From contig NZ_VZDO01000023.1 of the NCBI RefSeq assembly GCF_008802405.1, positions 1 to 64,000 on the forward strand: a DNA stretch of 64,000 bases, written 5' to 3'. The stretch is from Plantimonas leprariae (GTDB lineage Bacteria > Pseudomonadota > Alphaproteobacteria > Rhizobiales > Rhizobiaceae). Position numbers and translations under genes: made by a program. The notes below the pieces were generated by a model that was not told where the DNA came from, made no database searches, and worked only from the letters and a program-made list of their open reading frames with translations. Every line of letters starts with the position of its first letter. Positions within the stretch are counted from its first letter, which is position 1. Shown here piece by piece: positions 25,914 through 35,225 of the stretch.

Positions 25914-26969
25914 TCACCGGTCGAGCCCGAGCGCGCGGCGGTTCACCGCCTCGTCCGCACCGGACCCGGCGAAGTCGTCGAAGGCCTTCGCACCGCGCTC
26001 GATGATGTGCGCCTCGATGAACGACGCACCTTCCCGCGCGCCCTGTTCCGCGCTCTTGATCGCGCATTCCCATTCGAGCACCGCCCAGCCCTCGAAGCCG
26101 TATTGCGTCAGCTTGGAGAAGACCGCGCCGAAATCGACCTCGCCGTCGCCGAGCGAGCGGAAGCGCCCGGCCCGGTTCGCCCAGGACTGGTAGCCGCCGT
26201 AGACGCCCTGCCTGCCGGTCGGATTGAACTCGGCGTCCTTCACGTGGAACATGCCGATTTGGGAGTGGTAGATGTCGATGTTCGCGAGGTAGTCGAGGCC
26301 CTGCAGCACGTAGTGCGAGGGGTCGTAGAGCATCCGGGCGCGCTTGTGATTGCCGGTGCGCTCCAGAAACATCTCGTAGGTCACGCCGTCGTGCAGGTCC
26401 TCGCCCGGATGGATCTCGAAGCAGACGTCGACGCCGTTCTCCTCGAACGTGTCGAGGATCGGCCGCCAGCGCTTCGCCAGTTCGTCGAAGGCGGCCTCCA
26501 CCAAACCGGCCGGGCGCTGCGGCCAGGGATAGACGTAGGGCCAGGCGAGCGCGCCGGAGAAGGCGGCGGCGGCCTTCAGCCCGAGGCGGCGCGAGGCGAC
26601 GGCCATACGCTTCACCTGATCCACCGCCCATTCCTGCCGCGCCTGCGGGTTGCCGCGCACGTGCGGCGCGGCGAAGCCGTCGAAGAGCTCGTCATAGGCC
26701 GGATGCACGGCCACGAGCTGGCCTTGCAGGTGCGCCGAGAGCTCGGTGATCTCCAGACCGTGGCCGGCGACGATGCCCTTCACCTCGTCGCAATAGTCCT
26801 GCGATTCGGACGCCTTGACGAGATCGAACAGCCGCCCGTCCCAGCTCGGGACCTGCACGCCCTTGTAGCCGAGGTCGGCGGCCCAGCCGCAGATCGCGTC
26901 GAGCGAGTTCATCGGCGCCGCGTCCCCGGCGAACTGCGCCAGGAAAATGCCCGGTCCCTTGATCGTCAT
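25914..26969 (-). CDS. Sugar phosphate isomerase/epimerase (AP endonuclease 2-like TIM barrel)
   Basis: 351 residues from the ATG at MTIKGPGIFLAQF, chosen because the open frame before it is arginine-rich and not conserved-looking. Motifs of the xylose-isomerase-like TIM barrel are present: DLGYKGVQVPSWDG, VCFEIHPGEDLHDG, MLYDPSHYVLQG, FHVKDAEFNPTGRQG and GWAVLEWECAIK. Glu, Asp and His residues in these loops would bind the metal. It is probably co-transcribed with the Gfo/Idh/MocA gene 20 bases downstream. Confidence 0.83.
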   Translation of the reverse strand: MTIKGPGIFLAQFAGDAAPMNSLDAICGWAADLGYKGVQVPSWDGRLFDLVKASESQDYCDEVKGIVAGHGLEITELSAHLQGQLVAVHPAYDELFDGFAAPHVRGNPQARQEWAVDQVKRMAVASRRLGLKAAAAFSGALAWPYVYPWPQRPAGLVEAAFDELAKRWRPILDTFEENGVDVCFEIHPGEDLHDGVTYEMFLERTGNHKRARMLYDPSHYVLQGLDYLANIDIYHSQIGMFHVKDAEFNPTGRQGVYGGYQSWANRAGRFRSLGDGEVDFGAVFSKLTQYGFEGWAVLEWECAIKSAEQGAREGASFIEAHIIERGAKAFDDFAGSGADEAVNRRALGLDR

Positions 26970-27099
26970 CGGCCTTCCTCCCTGCCCCTCTGCATGGCGC
27001 AATATGCAGAGGAGACGGTCGCTGGGAAGCCCGACGCGGTCGATCTTGCCCGGACGGAGAGGCGCGGCGGCCACAGGCTCCGCGCCTCCGAACCGTCGC

Positions 27100-28032
27100 T
27101 CAGTTGGTCTTGGCGAGCGCCGCGACGATCTGATCGACGTTGTAGTGGAACATCTTCAGGTAGGTCGGAGCCGGCCCGTCCTTTGCCGACAGCGACTCGA
27201 CGTAGAGTTCGCCGCCGGGCTTCGCGCCGGTCGCCTCCGCCACCTGACGGACGAGGCGCGGGTCGTTGGAATTCTCGAAGAAATAGGTGGTGATCTTCTC
27301 GGCCTTGATCTGGTCGATCAGCCGCGCGACGTTCTGCGCGGAGGCCTCCGTTTCGGTCGAGAGACCTTGCGGTGCGAGGAAGGTCACGCCGTAGGCGTCG
27401 CCGAAATAGCCGAAGGCGTCGTGGCTGGTGAGGATCTTCCGGTCCTCCTTCGGCGTCCTGCCGATCTCGGCCTTGGCGTATTCATCGAGCTTGCGCAGTT
27501 CGGCGGTGTAGCGCTCGGCATTCGCCTTGAAGCTCGCCGCGTCCTCGGGATCGGCTTTCGCCAGCGCCGCCTCGATCACCTCCACCCAGCTCTCGACGTT
27601 CTTCGGGTCGTTCCAGACGTGCGGGTCCTGTTCGTGGTCGTGGTCGGCGCCCTCGGCGGCGTGGTCGTGCCCTTCCTCCTCGCTCATCTCGCGCGGCTTG
27701 ACGTTCGCCGAAGCGACCACCGGCTGGCCGGCGTAGCCGGAGGCGGTGATCAGCCGGTCCATCCAGCCCTCCAGCCCGATGCCGCTGACGAAGACGACGT
27801 CGGCCGCCTTCAGATGCTTTGCGTCGTCGGGAGCGGGCTCGTATTCGTGCGGGTCGCCGTTCGGCCCGACCAGCGTCGTGACGTCGACATGATCGCCGCC
27901 GACCTCCTTCACCACGTCGCCGAGGACGCTGATCGAGGCGACGACGTCGAGCGTTTTGGCGAAGGCGGCGGGCGTCGCCGCCATCAGGGCCGTCGCGCAG
28001 CCGAGTGCGAGAGCGATGCGCTTCAGGGTCAT
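27100..28032 (-). CDS. Zinc ABC transporter substrate-binding protein (AztC/ZnuA-like)
   Basis: 310 residues with a signal peptide (LALGCATALMAATPAAFA). The cluster A-I binding fold shows the metal ligands in GDPHEYEP, DPHVW, TSHDAFGYF and the late FFENSNDP. A His/Asp-rich loop (GHDHAAEGADHDHEQ) precedes DPHVW, typical of zinc-specific proteins. It follows the permease and ATPase genes and a Zur-like box, which supports zinc over manganese. Confidence 0.87.
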   Translation of the reverse strand: MTLKRIALALGCATALMAATPAAFAKTLDVVASISVLGDVVKEVGGDHVDVTTLVGPNGDPHEYEPAPDDAKHLKAADVVFVSGIGLEGWMDRLITASGYAGQPVVASANVKPREMSEEEGHDHAAEGADHDHEQDPHVWNDPKNVESWVEVIEAALAKADPEDAASFKANAERYTAELRKLDEYAKAEIGRTPKEDRKILTSHDAFGYFGDAYGVTFLAPQGLSTETEASAQNVARLIDQIKAEKITTYFFENSNDPRLVRQVAEATGAKPGGELYVESLSAKDGPAPTYLKMFHYNVDQIVAALAKTN

Positions 28033-28057
28033 GGACGTTCTCCTTTGCGGTCGAGGA

Positions 28058-28927
28058 TCAGGCGGTGCGGTGGCGCCGGCGGGGCCGAAGCCGGGCGAGC
28101 GCGCCGGACGGGGCGAAGACGAGCGACAGGCAGTAGATCGCGCCGGCGAAGAGCAGGATCGTCGGGCCGGAGGCGAGCCCGAAGTGGAACGAGACGACGA
28201 GGCCGAGCCAGCCCGACACGACGGCCACGCCGACGGCGATCGCCATCATCGCCGGCAGCCGCTTCGCCCAGAGCTGCGCGGCGGAGGCCGGCAGCATCAT
28301 CAGCCCGACCGCCATCAGCGTGCCGAGCGTCTGGAAGCCCGCGACGAGATTCAGCACGACGAGGAGCAGAAACAGGAAGTGGAAGACGCCGTCGCGCACG
28401 CCGACCGCCCGAAGGAAGCCGGGGTCGACGGACTGCGCGACAAGCGGCCGGTAGAACAGCGCGATCGTCAGCACCGTCACGCTCGAGATCGCGCCGATGA
28501 GCAGGATCGCCGACCGGTCGACAGCGAGGATCGTGCCGAACAGGACATGGAGGAGATCGATGTTCGAGCCGCGCAACGAGACGATCAGGACGCCGAGGCT
28601 GAGCGAGATCAGGTAGAAGCCGGCGAAGCTCGCATCCTCCTTCAAGGCTGTCGCGCGGGCGGCCAACCCGGCGAGCCCCGCGACCGCGAGTCCGGCGACG
28701 AAGCCGCCGAGCCCCATCGCCGGCAGCGAGAAGCCGGCGACGAGGAAGCCGACCGCCGCGCCCGGCAGGACGGCATGGCTGAGGGCGTCGCCGACGAGGC
28801 TCATCCGACGCAAGACGAGGAGCACGCCGACCGGTCCCGCGCCAAGCCCCAGCGCGAGGCAGGCGACGAGGGCGCGGCGCATGAAGCCGTAGTCGGCGAA
28901 CGGCGCGACGGCGAAGTCGTAGAGCAT
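28058..28927 (-). CDS. Zinc ABC transporter permease (AztB-like)
   Basis: 289 residues with eight or nine membrane spans. The ABC-3 family blocks RRMSLVGDALSHAVLPGAAVGF and the late GTLMAVGLMMLPAS are present. The ATG overlaps the ATPase stop (TGATG), so translation is coupled. The N-terminal extension available from an upstream start lies in the ATPase gene and is not needed. Confidence 0.87.
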   Translation of the reverse strand: MLYDFAVAPFADYGFMRRALVACLALGLGAGPVGVLLVLRRMSLVGDALSHAVLPGAAVGFLVAGFSLPAMGLGGFVAGLAVAGLAGLAARATALKEDASFAGFYLISLSLGVLIVSLRGSNIDLLHVLFGTILAVDRSAILLIGAISSVTVLTIALFYRPLVAQSVDPGFLRAVGVRDGVFHFLFLLLVVLNLVAGFQTLGTLMAVGLMMLPASAAQLWAKRLPAMMAIAVGVAVVSGWLGLVVSFHFGLASGPTILLFAGAIYCLSLVFAPSGALARLRPRRRHRTA

Positions 28928-29691
28928 CACGCTGCCACCGCCCGGTCCGGCTCCGGCGCGCGGCACAACGCGGCGTCGTCGTCCCAGGCCTCGGCCATGG
29001 CCCGCGCTTGACGCAGGTTTTCGGTGCTGAGCACGTCCGCCGTCGGCCCCCAGGCGACCGGCTCACGCGCGATCAGCAGGGTTTGGGGAAAATACTCGCG
29101 CACCTGCGCGATGTCGTGGACGACGGCGGCGACGGTGCGCCCCTCGCCGTGCCAGCGGTGGATGATCGCGAGAAGGTCGGCCGTGGTGCGAGCGTCGATC
29201 GAAGCGAACGGCTCGTCCAGCAGCACGAGCTTCGGATCCTGCAGGACGAGGCGAGCGAAGAGGACTCGCTGGAACTGGCCGGTGGAGAGTTCGGCGATCG
29301 GCCGGCGCTCGAAGCCTTCGAGCCCGACCGCGGCGACCGCCGCGCGCGCCGCCTCCGTGCCCTGGCGCGTCAGACCGCCGAACAGGCCGACATGCCGCCA
29401 GGCGCCGAGCGCCACCATGTCGCCGACGCTGATCGGAAAGGAACGGTCGATCTCGGCCGCCTGCGGCAGGTAGCCGATGTCGGCGGGACGCAGCCCTTCG
29501 CGCCGGATACGGCCGGTCGACAAGGGAAGCTGTCCCATCACGGCCTTCAGCAGCGTCGACTTGCCGGCCCCGTTCGGCCCGACGATGCCGGTGAGGCTGC
29601 CGCTCGCGAAGGCGCCGGACAGGTGGTGGACGGCCGGATGACGCCCATAGGCGACCGTCACGTCCTGCAGCGAAAGCACGGTCGCGTTCAC
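28927..29691 (-). CDS. Zinc ABC transporter ATP-binding protein (AztA-like)
   Basis: About 254 residues from a GTG that overlaps the stop of a tiny upstream gene; another GTG lies four codons later. Walker A is GPNGAGKST, the Q-loop GYLPQAAEID, signature LSTGQFQRVLFARLV, Walker B LVLLDEPFASID and the switch VVHDIAQV. A longer open frame from 29835 exists but overlaps the small membrane ORF and lacks homologous character. Confidence 0.85.
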   Translation of the reverse strand: MNATVLSLQDVTVAYGRHPAVHHLSGAFASGSLTGIVGPNGAGKSTLLKAVMGQLPLSTGRIRREGLRPADIGYLPQAAEIDRSFPISVGDMVALGAWRHVGLFGGLTRQGTEAARAAVAAVGLEGFERRPIAELSTGQFQRVLFARLVLQDPKLVLLDEPFASIDARTTADLLAIIHRWHGEGRTVAAVVHDIAQVREYFPQTLLIAREPVAWGPTADVLSTENLRQARAMAEAWDDDAALCRAPEPDRAVAA

Positions 29692-29816
29692 GCCAGCGCC
29701 AGCGACCAGAAGATGCAGAGCCAAAGGACGAGCAGTACTGCCGCCGCCAGCCCCAGCCGACGGTGGGCCGGCTGCATCAGCGTCGAACGCCCGAATCGAT
29801 CCCCGTCCGCCGCCAT
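29688..29816 (-). CDS. Small single-span membrane protein leading the zinc operon
   Basis: 42 residues: a polar start MAADGDRFGRSTLMQPAHRR and a hydrophobic helix LGLAAAVLLVLWLCIFWSLA. Its TGA overlaps the GTG of the ATPase gene (GTGA), and it follows the Zur-like box, so it would be the first gene of the zinc operon. It is too short for routine gene callers. No family is recognised. Confidence 0.45.
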   Translation of the reverse strand: MAADGDRFGRSTLMQPAHRRLGLAAAVLLVLWLCIFWSLALA

Positions 29817-29870
29817 CGCACCCGCCTACAGCCAAGCCGCGACTGCCGCCGGCTTCGGATGGGGGCTTAA

Positions 29871-29890
29871 TGTGATATTATAACATTGTC
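29871..29890 (-). promoter_or_regulatory. Zur-like operator before the zinc importer
   Basis: On the minus strand the site reads GACAATGTTATAATATCACA, an AT-rich imperfect palindrome close to the alphaproteobacterial Zur consensus (AATGTTATANTATAACATT type). It lies about 55 bases upstream of the first operon gene in otherwise GC-rich DNA. Zur with bound zinc would repress here. Confidence 0.6.
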
Positions 29891-29932
29891 AAACCGAGCC
29901 CGGGCAGGTCGGTGCGGATGCGGCTCGGCGCA

Positions 29933-31489
29933 TCATTCCCATTCGATCGTGCCGGGCGGCTTCGAGGTCACGTCGTAGACGACGCGGTTGATGCCGCGCA
30001 CCTCGTTGATGATGCGCGTCGCCGCCGCCCCTAGGAACTCCATGTCGTAAGGGTAGAAGTCGGCCGTCATGCCGTCGACAGACGTGACGGCCCGCAGCGC
30101 GCAGACATATTCGTAGGTTCGCCCGTCGCCCATCACGCCGACCGTCTGCACCGGCAGAAGCACCGCGAAGGCCTGCCAGATCGCGTCGTAGAGGCCGGCC
30201 TTGCGGATCTCGTCCAGATAGATCGCGTCGGCCTGGCGCAGGATGTCGAGCTTCTCACGCGTCACCGCGCCGGGGCAGCGGATCGCGAGGCCTGGCCCCG
30301 GGAACGGATGGCGGCCGACGAAGCTTTCCGGCAGGCCCAGTTCCCGGCCGAGCGCGCGGACCTCGTCCTTGAAGAGCTCGCGCAGCGGCTCCACGAGCTT
30401 CATGTTCATGCGCTCGGGCAAGCCGCCGACATTGTGGTGCGACTTGATCGTCACCGACGGCCCGCCGGTGAAGGACACGCTTTCGATCACGTCCGGGTAA
30501 AGCGTGCCCTGCGCCAGGAACTCCGCCCCGCCGAGCTTGGCGGCCTCCGCCTCGAAGGTCTCGACGAACAGCCGGCCGATGGTCTTGCGCTTCTTTTCCG
30601 GATCGCTCTCGCCCTCCAGCGCGCCGAGGAACAGGTCGGCCGCCTCCACGTGGACGAGCGGGATGTTGTAGTGACCGCGGAACAGGCCGACGACTTCCTC
30701 CGCCTCGCCCTGCCGCATCAGGCCGTGGTCGACGAAGATGCAGGTGAGCTGGTCGCCGATCGCCTCGTGCAGCAGCACCGCCGCGACGGCGGAGTCGACG
30801 CCGCCCGAAAGGCCGCAGATCACCTTGTTGCGCCCGACCTTTTGCCGGATCTCCTCGATCGCCTGCTCGCGGAAGGCCGCCATCGTCCAGTCGCCGGAAA
30901 GGCCGGCGATGCGGTGGACGAAGTTCGAGATCAGCTTCGCGCCGTCGGGCGTGTGCACCACCTCGGGGTGGAACTGCACGCCGTAGAAGCGCCGCGCCTC
31001 GTCGGCGATCGCGGCGAAGGGCGCGCCGGGCGAGACGCCGACGATCTCGAAGCCGGGCGGCAGGGCGGTCACGCGGTCGCCATGGCTCATCCAGACCTGA
31101 TGGCGCGTGCCCTCCGCCCAGACGCCGTCGAACAGCGGCGAAGCACGCTTCACCTCGACGAAGGCGCGGCCGAACTCGCGGTGGAGGCCGCCCTCGATCC
31201 GGCCGCCGAGCTGGGCGCACATGGTCTGCTGGCCGTAGCAGATGCCGAGCACCGGCACGTCCGCATCGAAGATCGCCTGCGGCGCGCGCGGCGAGGTCTC
31301 TTCCGTAGTGGAAGCCGGCGAGCCCGAGAGGATCACCGCCTTCGGCTGCAGCCGGGCGAAGCCGTCCTCGGCCGACTGGAACGGCACGATCTCGGAATAG
31401 ACGCCGGCCTCGCGCACGCGCCGCGCGATGAGCTGCGTCACCTGGGAGCCGAAGTCGACGATGAGGACGGTGTCTGGGTGCGCGGTCAT
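29933..31489 (-). CDS. guaA: GMP synthase (glutamine-hydrolysing)
   Basis: 518 residues, the standard length. The amidotransferase domain has [10 protein letters not shown] (nucleophile Cys) and FHPEVVHT. The ATP-pyrophosphatase domain has the P-loop [10 protein letters not shown], and the C-terminal dimerisation domain ends in [10 protein letters not shown]. It converts XMP to GMP. The other guanine-branch gene, guaB, lies about 7 kb away on the same strand. Confidence 0.96.
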   Translation of the reverse strand: MTAHPDTVLIVDFGSQVTQLIARRVREAGVYSEIVPFQSAEDGFARLQPKAVILSGSPASTTEETSPRAPQAIFDADVPVLGICYGQQTMCAQLGGRIEGGLHREFGRAFVEVKRASPLFDGVWAEGTRHQVWMSHGDRVTALPPGFEIVGVSPGAPFAAIADEARRFYGVQFHPEVVHTPDGAKLISNFVHRIAGLSGDWTMAAFREQAIEEIRQKVGRNKVICGLSGGVDSAVAAVLLHEAIGDQLTCIFVDHGLMRQGEAEEVVGLFRGHYNIPLVHVEAADLFLGALEGESDPEKKRKTIGRLFVETFEAEAAKLGGAEFLAQGTLYPDVIESVSFTGGPSVTIKSHHNVGGLPERMNMKLVEPLRELFKDEVRALGRELGLPESFVGRHPFPGPGLAIRCPGAVTREKLDILRQADAIYLDEIRKAGLYDAIWQAFAVLLPVQTVGVMGDGRTYEYVCALRAVTSVDGMTADFYPYDMEFLGAAATRIINEVRGINRVVYDVTSKPPGTIEWE

Positions 31490-31527
31490 TGCGAGCCTTT
31501 ACGAGCGCTCTCGCCGCTTCGCAAGCC

Positions 31528-32184
31528 TCAGATCAAGCCGGCCTCGAGCGCGATGCCGAGACGGTCGACGGCGTCGGCCAGCCGCTCGTCCAGAACCCCG
31601 AGCAGCGAGGTCCAGTCGTCGTAGTGGTGGAGGTCGGCCGCGCCGTCCGAGACGCCGCGGAGGCCCACCAGCGGCACGCCGTAACGCTGGCAGGCGCGCA
31701 GGACCGCGAAGGTTTCCATGTCGACCATGTCGGCATCGATCTCGTGATACCGCAGTCCCGTCACCACGTCGGCGCCGGTCGACAGCCGCGCCGCGGGAAT
31801 GCTCGGAATCGGGGTCGGCAACGGCGTTTCGACCGGATGGTCGAGGAAAGGCGTCACGCCCTTGGTGAAGCCGAGCGCGGAAGCGTCGATGTCGCGCCAG
31901 GAAACGCCAGCCACTTGATAGACAGCGCCCTGCTCCAGCGTGCGGGAGCCGGCGGAGCCGAGCGAGACGACGAGGTCGGGCAACCGCCCGGCCGCCGCCA
32001 GCGCCTGCAGCGCGATGCCGGTGCCGAGCGCCGCTTCCACCGGGCCGACGCCGGTCATCAGCGGGCGGATGCGCTCGCGAAGCCGTGGCCCGTATTCGGC
32101 GTCCGCCGCCATGACGAACAGGACGCGGCGACCGCCGAGTTCGCCCTGAACGATGTCGTCCCGGAAGTCGCCGCCGGCACTCAT
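31528..32184 (-). CDS. 5'-methylthioadenosine/S-adenosylhomocysteine nucleosidase
   Basis: 218 residues from the ATG at MSAGGDFRD. The nucleosidase fold is shown by LFVMAADAEYG, TGVGPVEAALGTGIALQAL, VVSLGSAGS and DADMVDMETFAVLRAC, where the Glu contacts the ribose, and by GVSDGAAD with the catalytic Asp. It removes adenine from MTA or SAH in methionine salvage. The longer frame upstream is arginine- and serine-rich and overlaps the start region of the next gene. Confidence 0.82.
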   Translation of the reverse strand: MSAGGDFRDDIVQGELGGRRVLFVMAADAEYGPRLRERIRPLMTGVGPVEAALGTGIALQALAAAGRLPDLVVSLGSAGSRTLEQGAVYQVAGVSWRDIDASALGFTKGVTPFLDHPVETPLPTPIPSIPAARLSTGADVVTGLRYHEIDADMVDMETFAVLRACQRYGVPLVGLRGVSDGAADLHHYDDWTSLLGVLDERLADAVDRLGIALEAGLI

Positions 32185-32206
32185 CCGCGTGCGGGCCTGC
32201 GGCGGA

Positions 32207-32524
32207 TCAGCTGGTGACCAGCGAGCAGCGCCAGCGGGCATCGCCGCCGACCATCGTCGCGTGGTTGCCGACGCGCCAGACGTCCTGCCCGGAATCGAGG
32301 CACATGCCGCGGGCTGCGAGAATGGCGGCGAACGCGTCCGAGCGCCCACAGGCCATCCAGGTGTCCGGGCTCTTCTCGTCGCCTTCCTTGCAGACCTGCT
32401 TCTGCGACGACCAGAGGTCGATCAACCTCACGTCGTCGATGCTGTCGGCCTTGGCCGCAGGCAAGGCGAACGCGACGGCAAGCGCCGCCGATAGCGCAAG
32501 CGATTTCATCATGTTTCGCGTCAT
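32207..32524 (-). CDS. Exported hypothetical protein
   Basis: 105 residues with a signal peptide (MKSLALSAALAVAFALPAAKA). The mature part of about 80 residues contains four cysteines (KQVCKEGD, WMACGRS, RGMCLDSG, RWRCSL), which could form two disulfides in the periplasm. I do not recognise the family. Confidence 0.65.
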   Translation of the reverse strand: MTRNMMKSLALSAALAVAFALPAAKADSIDDVRLIDLWSSQKQVCKEGDEKSPDTWMACGRSDAFAAILAARGMCLDSGQDVWRVGNHATMVGGDARWRCSLVTS

Positions 32525-32603
32525 CCCCTCAAATGCCGCAACGCGAAAAAGTTAAGGTTGGGCGAAGCCCGCTGTCAACGCGCCTTTCCGGCCGCCGCCA
32601 GCT

Positions 32604-33068
32604 TCAGTTCAGCCGCAAAATCGAAAGGTTGAGTGCTGTGGCATAGGCGACCCAGACGCCGTAGGGGACGAAACAGGCGAAGGCCGCACGGTTCTGCCGG
32701 ATGGTGGCAGCGAGGAAGGCAAGGATCGCGACCAGCAGCGCGGCGATCACGCCGAGCCCGAAGCCGATCCGTTGCGCGCCGAAGAAAGTCGGCGACCACG
32801 CGAAGTTCAGCGCCAGCTGCACCGCCCAGGGAAGCAAGGCCAGCGCCGGTCCGCGGAGGAGAACCAGCCAGCCGGCGACCGCGACGAGCACGTAGAGCAG
32901 CGTCCAGGCTACCGGAAAGAGCCAGTCCGGCGGGGTGAAGGAAGGCTTCGCCAGCGCGGCGTACCAGTCGCCCGGCGGGTTCGACAGGCCGATCACCATG
33001 CCACCGCCGAGCACCAGCGTGATCATGAGGCCGAGCAGAAGAGCGGAGCGGATCGACAGAAGCGTCAT
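32604..33068 (-). CDS. tspO: TspO/MBR family protein
   Basis: 154 residues with five membrane helices. Tryptophan- and proline-rich family motifs are present: WYAALAKPSFTPPDWLFPVAW, TLLYVLVAVAGW and NFAWSPTFFG. TspO proteins bind porphyrins and modulate tetrapyrrole or stress responses in alphaproteobacteria. The start overlaps the rsmB stop by four bases. Confidence 0.88.
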   Translation of the reverse strand: MTLLSIRSALLLGLMITLVLGGGMVIGLSNPPGDWYAALAKPSFTPPDWLFPVAWTLLYVLVAVAGWLVLLRGPALALLPWAVQLALNFAWSPTFFGAQRIGFGLGVIAALLVAILAFLAATIRQNRAAFACFVPYGVWVAYATALNLSILRLN

Positions 33069-34363
33069 CGCCGCACCAGCCGGGCGAAGAAGAAGCCGTC
33101 GGTGCCGGACCGGCGCGCCGTCAGCAGCAGTCCGGACCCGCCGCCTCCAGGCACGTTGAGGAAATCGGGCGGGACGTCCGACAGTTCCTCCCTCCAGACG
33201 GCGCCCGCGTCTTCCACGGCGAAGTCCGGGTGCCGCGCGAGAAAGGCCTCGACGCGCGCGCCGTTCTCGGAGGCGAGCACCGAGCACGTGACATAGGCGA
33301 GCCGCCCGCCGCCCGGCCGCACGAAGCGCGCGGCGCTGTCCAGAACGGCGTCCTGCTCCGCCGTCCGCTTCTCGAGGGCGGAGCGGGACAGTCGCCACTT
33401 CGCATCCGGCCGCCGCCGCCAGGTGCCGGAACCGGTGCAGGGCGCATCGACGAGGACGCGGTCGCAAGCACCCTCGAGCGCTTCGAGTTCCCCCGTGCGG
33501 CTGTGGACCTCGACGCTCTCGGCGCGGGCGCGGCGGAGCCGCTCGTAGATCGGCGCGAGCCGGCGCCGGTCGGCATCGAAGGCGTGGATCCGCCGCTCGC
33601 CCGCCGTCGCCGCGGCGAGCGCCAGCGTCTTGCCGCCGGCCCCGGCGCAGAAATCGAGGATCGTTTCGCCGGCCTTCGCGCCGACGAGCAGCGAGACGAG
33701 TTGCGAGCCTTCGTCCTGCACCTCGACCGTTCCCATCTGGAAGACGGCCTCGGCCTGGACGTTCGGATGCCGCCCCGCGCCGGCGATGGGCGGGATGCGC
33801 AGGCCGAGCGGCGACAGCCGCGTCGCCGCCGCGCCGAACTCGGCGAGCTTGGCTGCGGCCTCCTCGCGGTTGCCGAGCAGCGCGTTGACGCGAAGGTCCA
33901 GCGGCGGGCGTTCGGCGAAGGCGGCGGCTTCCGCGATCCACTCCGGCCCGAGCGAAATGGCGAACTCGTCCGCCAGCCAGTCCGGCACGTCGGCGCGCAC
34001 CGCGTCCGGCGCTTTGGCGAGATCGACGGTTCTGAAGCGCTCGAAGTCCGCGGCGCTCGGCAGCTTCGGCGCGAAGCGGTCGCCCTCCAGCGCAGCGGCG
34101 ACCGCGTCCGCCGCCATGCCGTAGCCTTCCGCAAGCGCGGCGAAGACGAGGGCGCGCGGCGAGTCGTTGCCCATGCGCCAGCCGAACGAGCGGCGACGGC
34201 GGAGCGCATCGTAGACGAGGTTGCCGATCGCCGAGCGGTCGCCGGAGCCGGCGAAGCGATGCGACAGGCCCCAATCCTTCAGCGCGTCGGCGACGGGGCG
34301 ATGGCGCTTCGCCACGTCGTCCAGCACCTCGACCGCGGCGGCGAGCCGCCCGCCTAGGCGCAT
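33065..34363 (-). CDS. rsmB: 16S rRNA m5C methyltransferase, RsmB-like
   Basis: 432 residues: an N-terminal NusB-like/RNA-binding half, then the SAM-binding ILDFCAGAGGKTLALAA and the Nol1/Nop2 catalytic motifs VLVDAPCTGSGTWRRRPD and VTCSVLASENG with the two reactive cysteines. It methylates a cytosine in 16S rRNA. The exact position among RsmB/RsmF relatives is not provable from sequence reading alone. Confidence 0.85.
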   Translation of the reverse strand: MRLGGRLAAAVEVLDDVAKRHRPVADALKDWGLSHRFAGSGDRSAIGNLVYDALRRRRSFGWRMGNDSPRALVFAALAEGYGMAADAVAAALEGDRFAPKLPSAADFERFRTVDLAKAPDAVRADVPDWLADEFAISLGPEWIAEAAAFAERPPLDLRVNALLGNREEAAAKLAEFGAAATRLSPLGLRIPPIAGAGRHPNVQAEAVFQMGTVEVQDEGSQLVSLLVGAKAGETILDFCAGAGGKTLALAAATAGERRIHAFDADRRRLAPIYERLRRARAESVEVHSRTGELEALEGACDRVLVDAPCTGSGTWRRRPDAKWRLSRSALEKRTAEQDAVLDSAARFVRPGGGRLAYVTCSVLASENGARVEAFLARHPDFAVEDAGAVWREELSDVPPDFLNVPGGGGSGLLLTARRSGTDGFFFARLVRR

Positions 34364-34408
34364 GGTGTCGCCTTCCGGCGCGGTCTTATCGATAGGATGG
34401 TCAATCGA

Positions 34409-34816
34409 TCAGGCTTCGTAGGGGTTGAAGAGCTTCGCACCGGTCGGCGCGAAATGCCGGACGTTGCGGGTGACGACGGTTAGGTCGTGTTCAAGCGCAG
34501 TCGCGGCGATGAACAGATCGAGGTCGCGCCGCTTGAGTTGCATGGAAAGTGCACCCCAACGGAGAGCGATCTCGGTGCTGAATGGCAGCGTTCGCCTTTC
34601 GTAATCCCTCCGAGTTCTGTCGAGCCAGTCGGAAAGTCGCTGAAACGCCCTTACGTCCCTCGAACGCTGCTTTTCGACGCCCGCCGCCACTTCGCCGAAG
34701 GTCAGAACGCTCACACGTAGGGGCCCGCCCCCCGTCTGCCGCAGCCAATCGACGACATCCGGGTTTGGACGGGTTTTGAAGTTTTCCGAAAAGACCATCG
34801 TGTCGAGAAGGAACAT
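34409..34816 (-). CDS. PIN-domain toxin (VapC/FitB type)
   Basis: 135 residues. The PIN acidic residues are visible in FLLDTMVFSE, LTFGEVAAGVEKQ and the C-terminal DLFIAATALEHDLTVVTRNVRHF. Such toxins cut tRNA or other RNA. The gene follows its antitoxin by three bases and sits between rsmB and katA, a typical small mobile module. Confidence 0.85.
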   Translation of the reverse strand: MFLLDTMVFSENFKTRPNPDVVDWLRQTGGGPLRVSVLTFGEVAAGVEKQRSRDVRAFQRLSDWLDRTRRDYERRTLPFSTEIALRWGALSMQLKRRDLDLFIAATALEHDLTVVTRNVRHFAPTGAKLFNPYEA

Positions 34817-34819
34817 GCG

Positions 34820-35104
34820 TCAGTCGCGGAAATCGATCTCGCGTCCCTGTAGTTCGAACGGATCTTCCCGATCGAAGAGGTTCTGGCAGTCATCAGGAAG
34901 TTTTGGAGCGTTAAGCAGATGATTCAGGAAATCGTCGTCCGCTTTGACATCGAGTGCAACCAATCGCTCGTAATCGGCGGTCGATAGTACCACGACCGCC
35001 TCGACGCCACGCTTGGTCACGCGTTGCGGCTTGCCGTTCTGCGCGGCTTCCACGACTGCCGAGAACTTGTTCTTCGCATCCTGCAAGGTCCAAAGATTGC
35101 CCAT
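34820..35104 (-). CDS. Phd/YefM-type antitoxin
   Basis: 94 residues from MGNLWTLQDAKNKFSAVVEA. The Phd/YefM DNA-binding half includes NGKPQRVTKRGVEAVVVLSTADYERLV, and the C-terminal half is acidic and likely neutralises the PIN toxin. An in-frame ATG four codons upstream is an alternative. The long upstream open frame is antisense to katA and not real. Confidence 0.85.
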   Translation of the reverse strand: MGNLWTLQDAKNKFSAVVEAAQNGKPQRVTKRGVEAVVVLSTADYERLVALDVKADDDFLNHLLNAPKLPDDCQNLFDREDPFELQGREIDFRD

Positions 35105-35174
35105 GGTCGACCCCATTATCTGGCTAGATGATAGGCTAGACCGACCTGCAGCGCAAACAGTGGCTGCGAAGGCA

Positions 35175-35200
35175 AAAGGCCGGGATCGCTCCCGGCCTTT
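35175..35200 (-). terminator. Rho-independent terminator of katA
   Basis: Perfect 11-bp arms (AAAGGCCGGGA and TCCCGGCCTTT) with a four-base loop, followed on the minus strand by TTTTGCC. It lies 25 bases after the katA stop. The symmetric A/T flanks would also let it act on the other strand. Confidence 0.75.
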
Positions 35201-35225
35201 CCAATGTCGCTTATTATTAAGCAGC

